Below are positions 8,746 through 19,055 of a DNA stretch of 64,000 bases, in pieces (position 1 is the first letter of the stretch; each line of letters begins with the position of its first letter). The DNA lies in contig NZ_FNWO01000001.1 of the NCBI RefSeq assembly GCF_900108475.1, positions 243,557 through 307,556 on the forward strand. Reading direction: 5' to 3'. Below the pieces are notes generated by a model. It was not told where the DNA came from and did no database searches. It was given only the letters and a program-made list of their open reading frames with translations. This DNA is from Magnetospirillum fulvum. GTDB lineage: Bacteria > Pseudomonadota > Alphaproteobacteria > Rhodospirillales > Magnetospirillaceae. A program made the position numbers and the translations under genes.

Positions 8746-9915
8746 ATGAAAAAAGAAACTCGCCTCCTTCACGCCGGACGCCACCCCGAGCGCTATCACG
8801 GTGCCGTCAACGTCCCGGTCTTTCGGGCCTCGACGATTCTGCTGCCCTCGGTCGCGGCGATGGAATCGGGCGGCCGCTCGCTGTTCGAGGGCGTCCGCTA
8901 CGGCCGTTTCGGCACCCCCACCACCTTCGCGCTGGAAGACACGGTGGCCGAACTGGAGGGCGGAGCCCGCTGCGTCGCCACCTCGTCCGGTCTGGCGGCG
9001 ATTTCGGGGGCGCTGATGGCGTTCCTCAAATGCGGCGACCATCTGCTGATGACGGATTCCGCCTATGCCCCCACCCGCAAATTTTGCGACGAAGTGCTGG
9101 CCGGGCTGGGAATCGAGACCACCTATTACGACCCGTTGATCGGCGGCGACATCGCCGCCCTGATCCGGCCCAACACCCGGGTCGTGTTCACCGAAAGCCC
9201 CGGCTCGCTGACCTTCGAGGTCCAGGACATTCCCGCCATCGCCGCCGCCGCCCATGCCGCAGGCGCGATCGTGATGATCGACAACACCTGGGGCGTGCTG
9301 CATTTCCAGCCGTTCGAGAAGGGCGCGGATATCTCGATCCAGGCCGCGACCAAATACATCGTCGGCCATGCCGACGCGATGCTGGGCACCATCACCACCG
9401 CCACCGAGGCGCTGTGGCTGAAGGTGAAGAGCTCCGTTGCCGCCTTCGGCCACAGCCCCGGTACCGAAGAGATGTATCTTGGCCTGCGCGGCCTGCGGAC
9501 CTTGCCGGTACGGCTGGCCCATCACGGCGCGACCGCCCTGGCCCTGACCCGCTGGCTCGAAGCCCGCCCCGAAGTCGATCGGGTGCTGTATCCGGCGCTG
9601 GAATCCGACCCCGGCCATGCCCTGTGGAAGCGCGATTTCGGCGGGGCCTGCGGGCTGTTCGGCGTGATCCTGAAACCGGCCAGCAAAGCGGCGGTCGATG
9701 CGATGCTGGATGGCTACGAGCATTTCAAGCTCGGCTTCTCGTGGGGCGGCTTCGAAAGTCTGGTGATCCCCACCGGCGGCCACTCGATCCACCGCACCGC
9801 GACCCGATGGCAGCCGGCCGGACCGAGCCTGCGCTTCCATGCCGGTCTCGAAGCGGTCGAGGATCTGATCGCCGATCTGGAACGCGGCTTCGAGCGACTG
9901 ACCGCCATCGGCTGA
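8746..9915 (+). CDS. metC: Cystathionine beta-lyase-like PLP enzyme (Cys/Met metabolism family)
   Basis: This 389-residue cytosolic PLP enzyme is of the trans-sulfuration family. The PLP-lysine region is IQAATKYIVGHADAM, and SSGLAAISGALMAF and PGTEEMYLGLRGLRTLPVRL are family-typical. The protein usually begins near METRLLHAGRHP, so the ATG at 8746 is preferred to the in-frame ATG at 8704, although neither has a strong ribosome site. It would cleave cystathionine to homocysteine, pyruvate and ammonia. The adjacent sulfonate genes raise the possibility of action on another sulfur amino acid. Confidence 0.8.
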   Translation: MKKETRLLHAGRHPERYHGAVNVPVFRASTILLPSVAAMESGGRSLFEGVRYGRFGTPTTFALEDTVAELEGGARCVATSSGLAAISGALMAFLKCGDHLLMTDSAYAPTRKFCDEVLAGLGIETTYYDPLIGGDIAALIRPNTRVVFTESPGSLTFEVQDIPAIAAAAHAAGAIVMIDNTWGVLHFQPFEKGADISIQAATKYIVGHADAMLGTITTATEALWLKVKSSVAAFGHSPGTEEMYLGLRGLRTLPVRLAHHGATALALTRWLEARPEVDRVLYPALESDPGHALWKRDFGGACGLFGVILKPASKAAVDAMLDGYEHFKLGFSWGGFESLVIPTGGHSIHRTATRWQPAGPSLRFHAGLEAVEDLIADLERGFERLTAIG

Positions 9916-9990
9916 CGGTTGAGGTCGGAGACGCGCCTCCCCACATCAGCGACAGCAGGCGCGTATTTCTTCCGGTCGGAGCCCTTGCCG

Positions 9991-10701
9991 ATGTCGAATG
10001 CCTACCTGATTTCCTACCGTTTCTTCGCCAACAGCGATCATCCGCTCCCGGTTGCCCTCCAGTTCGACCCCGAGACGTTTCGCCTGATCGTGCCCGAGGA
10101 TAGCCCGCGCCCCGACTGGACCCGGCTGAGCCACCGCCGCTGTCCCAATTGCCCGCTTGACGATCGTGCCGCCCACTGCCCCTCGGCATTGGGAATCGCG
10201 ATGTTCCTGCCTGCTTTCGCCAACCGGATTTCGCACGAAAAAGCGGTGATCGAGGTCGAGACTCCCGTCCGCACCTTTGTCGCCAACACCACCTTCCAGA
10301 CCGGGATGGCGGCACTGATCGGGCTGGTTTGCGCCACCTCGGGCTGCCCGCTGACCCGGTTCCTGCGACCGATGGCGCGCTATCACACCCCGTTCGCCGA
10401 CGAGAAGGAAACGCTGGCCCGGTCCTTCGCGATCTGGCTGCTGGGCCGCTACATCACCCGCCAGCAGCGGGGCAGCGACGAAGCGCTTTCGCTGGAAGGG
10501 CTGAAGCGCCAATACGCCGAACTGTCGGCGATGAATCTCGCTTTGTCGAACCGCATCCGTGACAGCGTCAACCGCGACGCCGCGTTGAATGCGGTGGTGA
10601 TCCTCGACCTGTTCGCCCAGATCGCCCCGGTCAATATCGACGGTGATTTCGAGGATATCGCCGATCTTTATGTGGTCGAAGAAGACCAGACAACCTACTG
10701 A
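9991..10701 (+). CDS. Unknown cytosolic protein with a CPNCPL cysteine cluster
   Basis: I do not recognise this 236-residue protein. A Cys-rich stretch near residues 50-65 (RRCPNCPLDDRAAHCP) and Cys at TSGCPL could bind metal. The middle is predominantly helical, with a charged segment around residues 155-190. No signal peptide or clear membrane helix is seen, though residues 100-115 are mildly hydrophobic. The ATG at 9991 is chosen because the upstream 24 in-frame codons look non-coding. It is convergent with the hydrolase at 10715. Codon use matches its neighbours, so it is probably a resident gene. Confidence 0.6.
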   Translation: MSNAYLISYRFFANSDHPLPVALQFDPETFRLIVPEDSPRPDWTRLSHRRCPNCPLDDRAAHCPSALGIAMFLPAFANRISHEKAVIEVETPVRTFVANTTFQTGMAALIGLVCATSGCPLTRFLRPMARYHTPFADEKETLARSFAIWLLGRYITRQQRGSDEALSLEGLKRQYAELSAMNLALSNRIRDSVNRDAALNAVVILDLFAQIAPVNIDGDFEDIADLYVVEEDQTTY

Positions 10702-10714
10702 TTTTTAAATATAT

Positions 10715-11416
10715 TCAGGTCATTTTCAACCAGGATGACAACGCGAGCGACACCGGGTCGGGCCGCTCGATCGGAGCGAGGTGACCAGATTCGGGCACGA
10801 TCTCCAGCCGAGCGCCAGAGATCGCTTCGGCCAGGGTCCGATGCAGTTCGGGCGGCGTCAGGGTATCGAGTGCCCCGCACAAGACCAGGGTCGGGCAGGC
10901 GATCGCGCCCAGACCGGGACGCGAATCGGGACGGGCCATGATCGCCCGCTGCTGCCGGGCAAAGCCCTCGGGCCCGACCGCCTGCGCCATCGCCCGGAAC
11001 TGACCGGCGATGGCCGGATCGGCGGCCGAAGCGGGAGAGAGAAGCACCGCCGCCTGCGCCGCCACCACCTGATCGAACCCGACGGGAGTCGAAGCCAGGG
11101 CAATCGCATCCAGGCGACGCTGCCGCTGCTCGGGCGGGTCGGCCAAGGCGTTGGTGCACAGCAGGGCCAGCCGCTCGACCCGTTCGGGAGCCCGGCGCAT
11201 GATCTCCATCGCCAGATAGCCGCCCATCGACAACCCGCCCAGGGCGAAGCGCGGCGGGGCCAAAGCCAGCACCCGCTCCGCCATCGCGCCCAGCGACTCG
11301 TCCTGGGTCAGATCGGGCACCACGACCTCGGCCTGGGGCGCCAGAAACGCGGCTTGATGCGTCCACAGCCGGAAATTGCACAGCAGGCCGGGCAGCAGGA
11401 TCAGGGTTTCGGACAT
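10715..11416 (-). CDS. Alpha/beta-hydrolase fold protein
   Basis: This 233-residue hydrolase has the nucleophile elbow GLSMGG, a probable acid in GALDTLTPPE and a His in PESGHLAPIE, so the Ser-Asp-His triad is complete. The N-terminal PGLLCNFRLW may form the oxyanion hole. The substrate is unknown; ester or lactone hydrolysis is the family norm. It lies 15 bases downstream of the isochorismatase-fold gene on the same strand, probably in one operon. Confidence 0.8.
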   Translation of the reverse strand: MSETLILLPGLLCNFRLWTHQAAFLAPQAEVVVPDLTQDESLGAMAERVLALAPPRFALGGLSMGGYLAMEIMRRAPERVERLALLCTNALADPPEQRQRRLDAIALASTPVGFDQVVAAQAAVLLSPASAADPAIAGQFRAMAQAVGPEGFARQQRAIMARPDSRPGLGAIACPTLVLCGALDTLTPPELHRTLAEAISGARLEIVPESGHLAPIERPDPVSLALSSWLKMT

Positions 11417-11431
11417 CGCTTCGGTATCCTT

Positions 11432-11974
11432 TTATTTGACCAGCGCGGACAATTCCTTGAATTCCGGGGTGCCCGCCCGGTGGAGCCACTCGAAGATCAC
11501 CATCTCGACCGTGGCAATCTCGATTCCATTATCGGCCAGACGGGCCATCGCCGCGTTGAAATTGGCCTCGGTCCGCGAGGCGCAGGCGTCGGCGACCACC
11601 ACCGGCTCGTACCCGGCGGCTTTGAACCCCAACGCGGTTTGCAGCACGCAGATATGCGACTCGATTCCGGCGATGACGATACGGGGCCGCCCCAACCCGT
11701 CGATCCTGGCCCGGATCGCCGGATCGTGAGCACAGGAGAAATGCAGCTTTTCCATCACCGCATCCTCGGGAGCCAGCGCCAGCAACTCGCCAGCGGTGCG
11801 TCCCAGCCCCTTGGGATATTGCTCGGTCACCACCACCGGCAGACCCAACCGCGACGCCGCCCGCATCAAAAGGGAGCAGCCGCGATAGACCCGGCGCGGA
11901 TCGAACATCACCGGAGCCAGCGAGTCCTGGACATCGACGATCAGAAGGCAGGAACGCTCGGCATCGATCAACAT
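11432..11974 (-). CDS. Isochorismatase-family cysteine hydrolase
   Basis: This 180-residue protein has the Asp-Lys-Cys hydrolase layout: an early Asp in LIVDVQDSL, Lys in MEKLHFSC, and the catalytic Cys in GIESHICVLQTAL. Family members act on isochorismate, nicotinamide and other amides; the substrate here is not evident. It resembles the small YcaC-like/isochorismatase-domain group. It is divergent from the helicase gene (142-base intergenic region) and leads a two-gene operon with the alpha/beta hydrolase. Confidence 0.85.
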   Translation of the reverse strand: MLIDAERSCLLIVDVQDSLAPVMFDPRRVYRGCSLLMRAASRLGLPVVVTEQYPKGLGRTAGELLALAPEDAVMEKLHFSCAHDPAIRARIDGLGRPRIVIAGIESHICVLQTALGFKAAGYEPVVVADACASRTEANFNAAMARLADNGIEIATVEMVIFEWLHRAGTPEFKELSALVK

Positions 11975-12167
11975 GGTGGAAAACCCCTGTTTATCCGGTT
12001 ATGGCCGGGGAAAAGGGTATCGAGCGGATCGGATCGACGCAATCCTTGTCGCACCGATGCCTTTTCGCAGTTACGACATTGACTTGGGCGAAAGAAGCCC
12101 TATTATTCCGCCGCGTATGACATCCCCTATCGAACATGGCCGCTCGGACGGCCCGGAAAACCCCTCG

Positions 12168-13763
12168 ATGACTTTCGAGGACCTGGGCCTCGGCCCCGAG
12201 CTTCTCAAAGCGCTGGCTGAAGTTGGCTATACCAGCCCTACTCCCATTCAAGCGCAGGCGATCCCTGTTGTCTTGATGGGCAGGGACGTGTTGGGCTGCG
12301 CTCAGACCGGCACCGGCAAAACCGCCTCCTTCACCTTGCCGATGATCGAGATCCTCGCGGCGGGTCGGGCCAAAGCGCGGATGCCGCGCTCGCTGATCCT
12401 CGCCCCCACCCGCGAGTTGGCGGCCCAGGCCGCCGAGAATTTCGATAATTACGGCAAATATCACCGCCTGACCAAGGCGTTGATCATCGGCGGCGAGTCG
12501 ATGAGCGACCAGACCGCGCTGCTCGATCGCGGCGTCGATGTGCTGATCGCGACGCCGGGCCGCCTGCTCGATATGTTCGAGCGCGGCCGCATCCTGCTCA
12601 ACGACGTCAAGGTGCTGGTGATCGACGAAGCCGACCGGATGCTCGACATGGGCTTCATCCCTGATGTCGAGCGGATCGTCGGTCTGCTGCCGAAAATCCG
12701 CCAGACCCTGTTCTTCTCGGCGACGCTGGGGCCGGAAATCCGTCGGCTGGCCGACGCCTTCCTGATGAACCCCAAGGAAATTACCGTTTCGCCCGGCACC
12801 TCGACCGCCACCACGGTCGAGCAGCACATCGCCGTCGTCGAGGAAATCGACAAACGCGAGACGTTGCGTCACCTGATCCGGACCGAGAACGTCAAGAACG
12901 CCTTCATCTTCTGTAATCGCAAGCGCGACGTCGATATCCTCTATCGCTCGCTGAAGAAGCATGATTTCGATGTCTGCCAGCTTCACGGCGACATGGCGCA
13001 ATCGGCCCGCGGCGATACGCTCGACAGCTTCAAGAAGGGCGAGATTCGCCTGATGGTCTGCTCCGACGTCGCCGCCCGCGGCATCGATGTCTCGGCGGTC
13101 AGCCACGTCTTTAATTTCGATGTCCCGATCCATGCCGAAGATTACGTCCACCGCATCGGCCGCACCGGCCGGGCCGGGATGGCCGGACGCGCCTTCACCA
13201 TCGCCGTCCCCGAAGACGGCAAGGCTGTCGCCGCGATCGAGAAGCTGATCGGCAACACCATTCCCCGCATCGCCGTCGAGGGGGTGCCTGCCCTGGAGTT
13301 GGACATGACTGCCCGCAAGGGGCGCGGTGGCCGTACCGCCGCCAAGCCCGCCGGACGCGACCGCAGCAGCCGTCCTGCCCGCAGCGAGCCCGCCGCTCCG
13401 GCTGCCCGCGAGCCGGTGCCGGCAAGCAAAGCCGCGATCGAGCCCGCCGCTCCGTCCCGCCCGGTCGTTGCCCCGCCGCGCGAGGAAACGCCAGCCCGCG
13501 ACATCCGCCCCGCCGCCGCCGAACCCCGGTCGCGTTTCCGCGAAGAGCGCGGCCGTGGCCGCGACGACCGTGGCCGCCGCCGCGGCCGGATCGACGAATT
13601 GGGCATCGGCGAGATGCTGCATGCCGACGATGTGGTTGGATTTGGTGATCACCCCCCCGACTTCATCCTGATCCCGGTGCCGTTGCCGACCAAGCTGTCG
13701 GCCCGCGATCTGGCCGACGAAGCCGAGGACGATATCGATGTGGAGGCCGACGTCGAGGAGTGA
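12168..13763 (+). CDS. rhlE: RhlE-type DEAD-box ATP-dependent RNA helicase
   Basis: This 531-residue RNA helicase has the Q motif (FEDLGL...TPIQAQAIP), Walker A AQTGTGKT, DEAD-type box VIDEADRMLD, SAT, and the C-terminal HRIGRTGRAG. After about residue 380 there is an Ala/Pro/Arg-rich low-complexity tail, followed by a conserved-looking acidic end (VGFGDHPPDFILIPVPLP). It likely remodels ribosomal or messenger RNA. The start MTFEDLGL at 12168 is the family norm; an in-frame ATG at 12117 would add 17 residues. Confidence 0.92.
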   Translation: MTFEDLGLGPELLKALAEVGYTSPTPIQAQAIPVVLMGRDVLGCAQTGTGKTASFTLPMIEILAAGRAKARMPRSLILAPTRELAAQAAENFDNYGKYHRLTKALIIGGESMSDQTALLDRGVDVLIATPGRLLDMFERGRILLNDVKVLVIDEADRMLDMGFIPDVERIVGLLPKIRQTLFFSATLGPEIRRLADAFLMNPKEITVSPGTSTATTVEQHIAVVEEIDKRETLRHLIRTENVKNAFIFCNRKRDVDILYRSLKKHDFDVCQLHGDMAQSARGDTLDSFKKGEIRLMVCSDVAARGIDVSAVSHVFNFDVPIHAEDYVHRIGRTGRAGMAGRAFTIAVPEDGKAVAAIEKLIGNTIPRIAVEGVPALELDMTARKGRGGRTAAKPAGRDRSSRPARSEPAAPAAREPVPASKAAIEPAAPSRPVVAPPREETPARDIRPAAAEPRSRFREERGRGRDDRGRRRGRIDELGIGEMLHADDVVGFGDHPPDFILIPVPLPTKLSARDLADEAEDDIDVEADVEE

Positions 13764-13818
13764 GCCGGGCGGCCCTGCCCGCCTTTCTCCCCTGACGCCG
13801 AACCGGAGGATAGCCCCG

Positions 13819-14058
13819 ATGCAGACCATTTTTGTCATGCTGAAGTGCCTGCCGGGTCAGGCCTATCAAGTCGCCGACCATGCCGTCGAGATCGAGGCCG
13901 TGTCCGAGGTGCATTCGATTTCGGGTCAGTACGATCTGATGATGAAATGCTATCTCGACGATGGAATCGACCTCGGCCAGTTCGTCGTCGATAACGTCCA
14001 GACTCTTCCCGGCGTCACCGATACGTTCACCCTGATCGCCTTCAAGGCCTTCACCTGA
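13819..14058 (+). CDS. Stand-alone Lrp/AsnC ligand-binding (RAM) domain protein
   Basis: This 79-residue protein consists only of the alpha-beta sandwich sensor domain of Lrp/AsnC regulators, without a DNA-binding helix-turn-helix. GQYDLMMKCY matches the family's conserved Gly-Tyr-Asp region. Such proteins oligomerise and bind amino acids; the role here is unknown. A GGAGGA ribosome site lies eight bases before the ATG. It is followed by a hairpin. Confidence 0.8.
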   Translation: MQTIFVMLKCLPGQAYQVADHAVEIEAVSEVHSISGQYDLMMKCYLDDGIDLGQFVVDNVQTLPGVTDTFTLIAFKAFT

Positions 14059-14071
14059 GGTCGCCCGGTCG

Positions 14072-14093
14072 GCCCCACCCTCTGGAGTGGGGC
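14072..14093 (+). terminator. Probable intrinsic terminator after the RAM-domain gene
   Basis: The arms are GCCCCAC (14072-14078) and GTGGGGC (14087-14093) with an eight-base loop. A run rich in T follows about 15 bases later. It separates the RAM-domain gene from the glpX group. Confidence 0.5.
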
Positions 14094-14219
14094 TGTCCTA
14101 TCCACAAGTTTTTGTTGGCGACTCCGAACGGGTGTTCCATCTCTTGACCCGTCCCCCCACACTCAGCGAAAAAAATATCGCCTCAAATCCTGGGGGGATG
14201 GCGGAGAGGATGACGGCGA

Positions 14220-15194
14220 ATGCATGACCCTCGCGACACGCGTGCCGATGGCTTGCCCATCAGCCCTTACGATCTGCGTCGGGCGACCGAATCGGCAGCC
14301 CGGGCCGCCTATGACTGGATCGGGCGCGGCGACCGCGCCCTGGCCGACGATGCCGCGGTCGGGGCGATGGAAGCCCGCTTGGCGCAATTGCCGCTTGATG
14401 CGGTGCTGCGGATCGGCGAAGGCCCCCGCGACGAAATCTCTTCGCTTTATCACGGCCAACGGTTCGGCGATCCCGAACGCCCCCCCCAATGGGATCTGGT
14501 GGTCGATCCGCTGGAAGGAACCAGCTATCTCGCCAAGGGAATGACCAACGCGATGGCGGTGGTCGGACTGGCCCCCTATGGCAGCCTGATCGACCTTCAC
14601 CCCGTCCGCTATGTCGAGAAGCTGGCGGTGCCCCCCGCCGCGCGGGGCCGGGTCGATCCCGCCGCCCCGATTTCCGAGCGGCTGCGCCAATTGTCGCGCG
14701 CGCTGGGAAAGCCGATTCTCGACCTCACCATCTATGTGATTGAAAAGCCACGCAACAAGGCGCTGGTCGAAGCAATCCACGAGGCGGGTGCCCGTGTTGC
14801 GCTCTATCCGGCGGGCGACGTCGCCGGAGCGCTGATGGCGGTGACGCCGGGCTCGGGCATCGACGCGCTGATGGGCACCGGCGGCGTGCCCGAAGGAATG
14901 TTGTCGGCGATCGCGATCCGCGCCATGGGCGGCGATTTCATGGCCCGGGTCGATCCCCAGCTCGCCACCGAGCAGCAGGCGGTCGAGGCGACCGACATGG
15001 ACCTCACCCGCTGGTATCGGCTGGAGGAACTGGTGCGCTCGGACAAGGTCGCCTTCTGTGCCACCGGGATCACCACCGGCCTGTTGCTCGACGGCGTCGA
15101 ACGCCGGGGCGACCAGGAATTGACCCATACCCTGATGATCGGCGGCCCGGCCGGACACCGCCAGATGCTGACCAGTTGGCACAAACGCAGTTGA
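14220..15194 (+). CDS. glpX: Class II fructose-1,6-bisphosphatase (GlpX type)
   Basis: This 324-residue metal-dependent phosphatase removes the 1-phosphate of fructose-1,6-bisphosphate; family members may also act on sedoheptulose-1,7-bisphosphate. Motifs include [19 protein letters not shown] and [11 protein letters not shown]. It serves gluconeogenesis and, with its neighbours tkt, fba and rpe, could serve the Calvin cycle. An AGAGGA ribosome site precedes the ATG. It is the first gene of a same-strand sugar-phosphate group, 58 bases before tkt. Confidence 0.93.
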   Translation: MHDPRDTRADGLPISPYDLRRATESAARAAYDWIGRGDRALADDAAVGAMEARLAQLPLDAVLRIGEGPRDEISSLYHGQRFGDPERPPQWDLVVDPLEGTSYLAKGMTNAMAVVGLAPYGSLIDLHPVRYVEKLAVPPAARGRVDPAAPISERLRQLSRALGKPILDLTIYVIEKPRNKALVEAIHEAGARVALYPAGDVAGALMAVTPGSGIDALMGTGGVPEGMLSAIAIRAMGGDFMARVDPQLATEQQAVEATDMDLTRWYRLEELVRSDKVAFCATGITTGLLLDGVERRGDQELTHTLMIGGPAGHRQMLTSWHKRS

Positions 15195-15252
15195 CCGCTC
15201 GCCGTTCCCCTGCCCGCTTCTTCCCTGCCCCCCAGCCGATAAGGACCGCACG

Positions 15253-17223
15253 ATGACTTCCCCAGCCGAAATGGCCAACGCCATCCGTTTCTTGTCCATG
15301 GATGCCGTCGAGGCGGCCAAGTCCGGCCATCCCGGCATGCCGATGGGCATGGCCGACGTCGCGACCGTGCTGTTCACCCGCTTCCTCAAATTCGACGCGA
15401 AGGCGCCGCGCTGGGCCGACCGCGACCGTTTTGTCCTGTCGGCCGGTCACGGCTCGATGCTGCTGTACGCGCTAGGCTACCTGACCGGGTACGAGGATCT
15501 CGACATCGAGCAGATCCGCAATTTCCGCCAGTTTGGCGCCCGCACCGCCGGTCACCCCGAATTCGGCCATGTCGCGATCGCCGAAACCACCACCGGGCCG
15601 CTGGGCCAGGGTCTGGCCAACGCCGTCGGTCTGGCGCTGGGTGAGAAGATGATGGCGGCGCGGCACGGCGACGGCATCGTCGATCACTACACCTATGTCA
15701 TCGCCGGTGATGGCTGCCTGATGGAGGGGATCAGCCAGGAAGCGATCTCGCTGGCCGGGCATTGGCAATTGTCGAAGCTGATCCTGCTGTGGGACGATAA
15801 CCATATCTGTATCGACGGCGACACCGCGCTCTCGACCTCGGAAGACCAGTTGGGCCGCTTCACCGCCGCCAAGTGGGACGTCACCCGCGTTGACGGTCAC
15901 GATCCCGAGGCGATCGCCGCCGCGATCGAGGCGGCCAAGGCCAGCGACCGCCCCAGCCTGATCGCCTGCCGCACCGTGATCGGCTTTGGCGCTCCGACCA
16001 AGGGCGGCACCGAAAAGGTCCATGGCGCGCCGCTGGGTGCCGAAGAGATCGCCGGTGCCCGGGCCAAGCTGGGCTGGTCGCATGCGCCGTTCGAGATTCC
16101 CGCCCCGATCCTGGAGGCGTGGCGCGCCGCCGGACGCCGGGGCGCCACCGAGCGCGCCGCCTGGGAAACCCGTCTTGCCGCCTATCCCGAGCGCGCCGAG
16201 TTCGAGCGCACCGTCGCCGGTCGCCTGCCCGAGGGCTGGCACCAGACCGTGCTCGACTTCAAGCGCAAGGCGACGGCGGAGCAGCCGAAATGGGCCACCC
16301 GCAAGTCGAGCCAGGAAGCGCTGGAAGCCCTGACCCCGGTGATCCCCGAACTGATCGGCGGCTCGGCCGACCTCACCCATTCCAACCTGACCCACACCAA
16401 GGTCACCCGCTCGATCACCCCGACCGACTTCTCCGGCCGCTACATCCATTACGGCGTCCGCGAGCACGGAATGGCCGCGATCATGAACGGCCTGTCGCTG
16501 CATGGCGGCTTCATCCCCTATGGCGGCACCTTCCTGATTTTCGCCAATTACCTGTGGCCCGCGCTGCGGATGAGCGCGATGATGGGCCGCCGGGTGATCT
16601 ATGTCCTGACCCACGATTCGATCGGTCTGGGCGAGGACGGCCCGACCCATCAGCCGATCGAGACGGTAACCGCCCTGCGCGCCACTCCCAACGTGCTGGT
16701 GTTCCGTCCCTGCGACCCGATCGAGACGATGGAAGCCTATGAAGCGGCGCTTGATAACGAGACCGGCCCCAGCGTGCTGGCGCTGTCGCGTCAGAATCTG
16801 CCCACCCTGCGGACGATCCATTCCGACGACAATCTGACCGCGCGCGGCGGCTATATCCTGGCCGAATCCGATCTGGAATCCCGTCAGGTGACCCTGCTCG
16901 CCACCGGCTCGGAAGTGTCGCTGGCGCTGGAGGCCAAAGACCTGCTGGAAAGCCAGGGAATCGGCACCGCCGTGGTGTCGCTGCCCTGCTGGGAACTGTT
17001 CGAGCGCCAGACGAAGGAGTATCGTTCGGCCGTGCTGGGGGACGGAACCGTCCGGGTCGCCGTCGAAGCGCTTGGCACGTTCGGCTGGGAGCGCTGGGTC
17101 GGCGACAACGGGGCCGTGATCGGCATGACCGGCTTTGGCGCCTCGGCCCCTGCCGATACGCTTTACAACCATTTCGGCATTACCGCGCGTGCGGTGGCCG
17201 AGGCCGCGCTGGCCCGTCTGTAA
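15253..17223 (+). CDS. tkt: Transketolase
   Basis: This 656-residue thiamine-diphosphate enzyme transfers two-carbon units between sugar phosphates in the pentose phosphate and Calvin cycles. It is full length for the family. Visible motifs are [12 protein letters not shown], the thiamine/Mg site [30 protein letters not shown] in the pyrimidine domain, and a typical C-terminal domain. An AAGGA ribosome site precedes the ATG. It lies between glpX and fba in the same direction. Confidence 0.96.
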   Translation: MTSPAEMANAIRFLSMDAVEAAKSGHPGMPMGMADVATVLFTRFLKFDAKAPRWADRDRFVLSAGHGSMLLYALGYLTGYEDLDIEQIRNFRQFGARTAGHPEFGHVAIAETTTGPLGQGLANAVGLALGEKMMAARHGDGIVDHYTYVIAGDGCLMEGISQEAISLAGHWQLSKLILLWDDNHICIDGDTALSTSEDQLGRFTAAKWDVTRVDGHDPEAIAAAIEAAKASDRPSLIACRTVIGFGAPTKGGTEKVHGAPLGAEEIAGARAKLGWSHAPFEIPAPILEAWRAAGRRGATERAAWETRLAAYPERAEFERTVAGRLPEGWHQTVLDFKRKATAEQPKWATRKSSQEALEALTPVIPELIGGSADLTHSNLTHTKVTRSITPTDFSGRYIHYGVREHGMAAIMNGLSLHGGFIPYGGTFLIFANYLWPALRMSAMMGRRVIYVLTHDSIGLGEDGPTHQPIETVTALRATPNVLVFRPCDPIETMEAYEAALDNETGPSVLALSRQNLPTLRTIHSDDNLTARGGYILAESDLESRQVTLLATGSEVSLALEAKDLLESQGIGTAVVSLPCWELFERQTKEYRSAVLGDGTVRVAVEALGTFGWERWVGDNGAVIGMTGFGASAPADTLYNHFGITARAVAEAALARL

Positions 17224-17264
17224 CCCGTCGGCGCGACCGAAAAAACGCCAGGAAGGAGACTTTT

Positions 17265-18329
17265 ATGTCGCTCGTTTCGCTGCGCCAGTTGCTCGATCAC
17301 GCCGCCGAGCACGGCTATGGCATCCCCGCTTTCAACGTCAACAACATGGAGCAGGTCAAGGCGATCATGGAGGCTGCGGCCGCCACCGACAGCCCGGTGA
17401 TCCTCCAGGCCTCGGCCGGGGCCCGCAAGTATGCGGGCGAGGCGTTCCTGCGCCACCTGATCCTCGCCGCGACCGAAGCCTATCCCCAGATTCCGGTCTG
17501 CATGCATCAGGATCACGGCACCTCGCCGTCGATCAACGTCCGCGCGATCCAGTCCGGCTTCTCCTCGGTGATGATGGATGGCAGCCTGAAGGAAGACGGC
17601 AAGACTCCGTCCGACTGGGACTATAACGTCCGCGTCACCCGTCAGGTCGTCGATATCGCCCATGCCTGCGGCGTTTCGGTCGAAGGCGAACTGGGCTGCC
17701 TGGGCTCGCTCGAAACCGGCACCGCCGGCGAGGAAGACGGCGTCGGCGCGGTCGGCAAGCTCGACCACTCGCAGCTGCTGACCGACCCCAACGAGGCCGC
17801 CGACTTCGTCAAGCAGACCCAGGTCGATGCGCTGGCGATCGCGATCGGCACCAGCCACGGCGCCTACAAGTTCACCCGTCCGCCGACGGGCGACGTGCTG
17901 GCGATCAGCCGGGTCAAGGAAATCCACGCCCGCATCCCCAACACCCATCTGGTGATGCACGGATCGAGCTCGGTGCCGCAGGATTGGCTGAAGATCATCA
18001 ACGACAATGGCGGCGACCTGGGCGAGACCTATGGCGTGCCGGTCGAAGAGATCGTCGAGGCGATCAAGCACGGCGTCCGCAAGGTCAATATCGACACCGA
18101 TTTGCGGATGGCCTCGACCGGCGCGATTCGCAAGTTCTTCAATGACGAGCCGAAGAAGTTCGATCCGCGCGATTACTTCAAGCTGACGATCAAGAGCATG
18201 AGCGGCATCTGCCAGGCTCGCTACGAAGCCTTCGGCGCGGCGGGCAAGGCCAGCAAGATCAAGGTGATCGGGCTGGAAGCGATGACCGCCCGCTATGCCT
18301 CGGGCGAACTGGCTCCCAAGATCGCCTGA
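17265..18329 (+). CDS. fba: Class II fructose-bisphosphate aldolase
   Basis: This 354-residue zinc-dependent aldolase is of the Calvin-cycle subtype (CbbA-like). Zinc ligands are expected in HQDHGTSPS and later His residues (SHGAYK, MHGSSS). [10 protein letters not shown] is typical. It cleaves or forms fructose-1,6-bisphosphate and sedoheptulose-1,7-bisphosphate. A strong AAGGAGA site precedes the ATG, and a strong intrinsic terminator follows, so most transcripts probably end here before rpe. Confidence 0.95.
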   Translation: MSLVSLRQLLDHAAEHGYGIPAFNVNNMEQVKAIMEAAAATDSPVILQASAGARKYAGEAFLRHLILAATEAYPQIPVCMHQDHGTSPSINVRAIQSGFSSVMMDGSLKEDGKTPSDWDYNVRVTRQVVDIAHACGVSVEGELGCLGSLETGTAGEEDGVGAVGKLDHSQLLTDPNEAADFVKQTQVDALAIAIGTSHGAYKFTRPPTGDVLAISRVKEIHARIPNTHLVMHGSSSVPQDWLKIINDNGGDLGETYGVPVEEIVEAIKHGVRKVNIDTDLRMASTGAIRKFFNDEPKKFDPRDYFKLTIKSMSGICQARYEAFGAAGKASKIKVIGLEAMTARYASGELAPKIA

Positions 18330-18346
18330 TCGTCCGCCACCGATCC

Positions 18347-18386
18347 CCGCCCCGTCCGGCCAGACCCGCGACGGGGCGGTTTCTTC
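18347..18386 (+). terminator. Strong intrinsic terminator between fba and rpe
   Basis: Perfect ten-base arms CCGCCCCGTC (18347-18356) and GACGGGGCGG (18370-18379) enclose a 13-base loop and are followed directly by TTTCTTCC. This is the clearest factor-independent terminator of the glpX-tkt-fba group. Confidence 0.85.
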
Positions 18387-18410
18387 CCTCTGGCCTGGAC
18401 CTGCGCCGTC

Positions 18411-19055
18411 ATGACCGTCAAGATCGCCCCCAGCATCCTTTCCGCCGATTTCGCCCGCCTGGGCGAGGAAGTCCGCGCCATCGATCAGGCTGGCGGCGAT
18501 TGGATCCATATCGACGTGATGGATGGGCACTTCGTCCCCAACCTGACGATCGGACCGGCGGTGATCAAGGCACTGCGCCCCCACACCGCCCGGCCGTTCG
18601 ACGTGCATCTGATGATCGACCCGGCCCAGCCCTTCATCGAGGATTACGCCAAGGCCGGAGCCGATTACATCACCGTCCATGCCGAGGCCGACCTCCATAT
18701 CGACCGCTCGCTGCAACTGATCCGCTCGCTGGGCAAGAAGGCCGGTCTGTCGCTTAATCCGGCCACCCCGGAAAGCGTGCTGGAGTACGTGCTTGACCGG
18801 CTCGATCTGATCCTGGTGATGAGCGTCAATCCCGGCTTTGGCGGCCAGAGCTTCATCGAGTCCCAGGTCGAGAAAGTCGCCCGCATCCGCCAGATGATCG
18901 GCGACCGTCCGATCGAGCTTGAAGTCGATGGCGGCGTCACCGCCGAGATCGCACCCCGCCTGATCAAGGCCGGGGCCACCGCCTTCGTCGCCGGTTCCGC
19001 CGTGTTCAAGACCCCCGATTACGCCGGAAATATCGCGGCCTTGCGCGGTCTCTAG
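18411..19055 (+). CDS. rpe: Ribulose-phosphate 3-epimerase
   Basis: This 214-residue TIM-barrel epimerase interconverts ribulose-5-phosphate and xylulose-5-phosphate. Motifs include the N-terminal [38 protein letters not shown] and EVDGGV. It completes the local set of Calvin/pentose phosphate enzymes. It starts 24 bases after a strong terminator and has no obvious ribosome site, so it may depend on its own promoter or on readthrough. Confidence 0.95.
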   Translation: MTVKIAPSILSADFARLGEEVRAIDQAGGDWIHIDVMDGHFVPNLTIGPAVIKALRPHTARPFDVHLMIDPAQPFIEDYAKAGADYITVHAEADLHIDRSLQLIRSLGKKAGLSLNPATPESVLEYVLDRLDLILVMSVNPGFGGQSFIESQVEKVARIRQMIGDRPIELEVDGGVTAEIAPRLIKAGATAFVAGSAVFKTPDYAGNIAALRGL

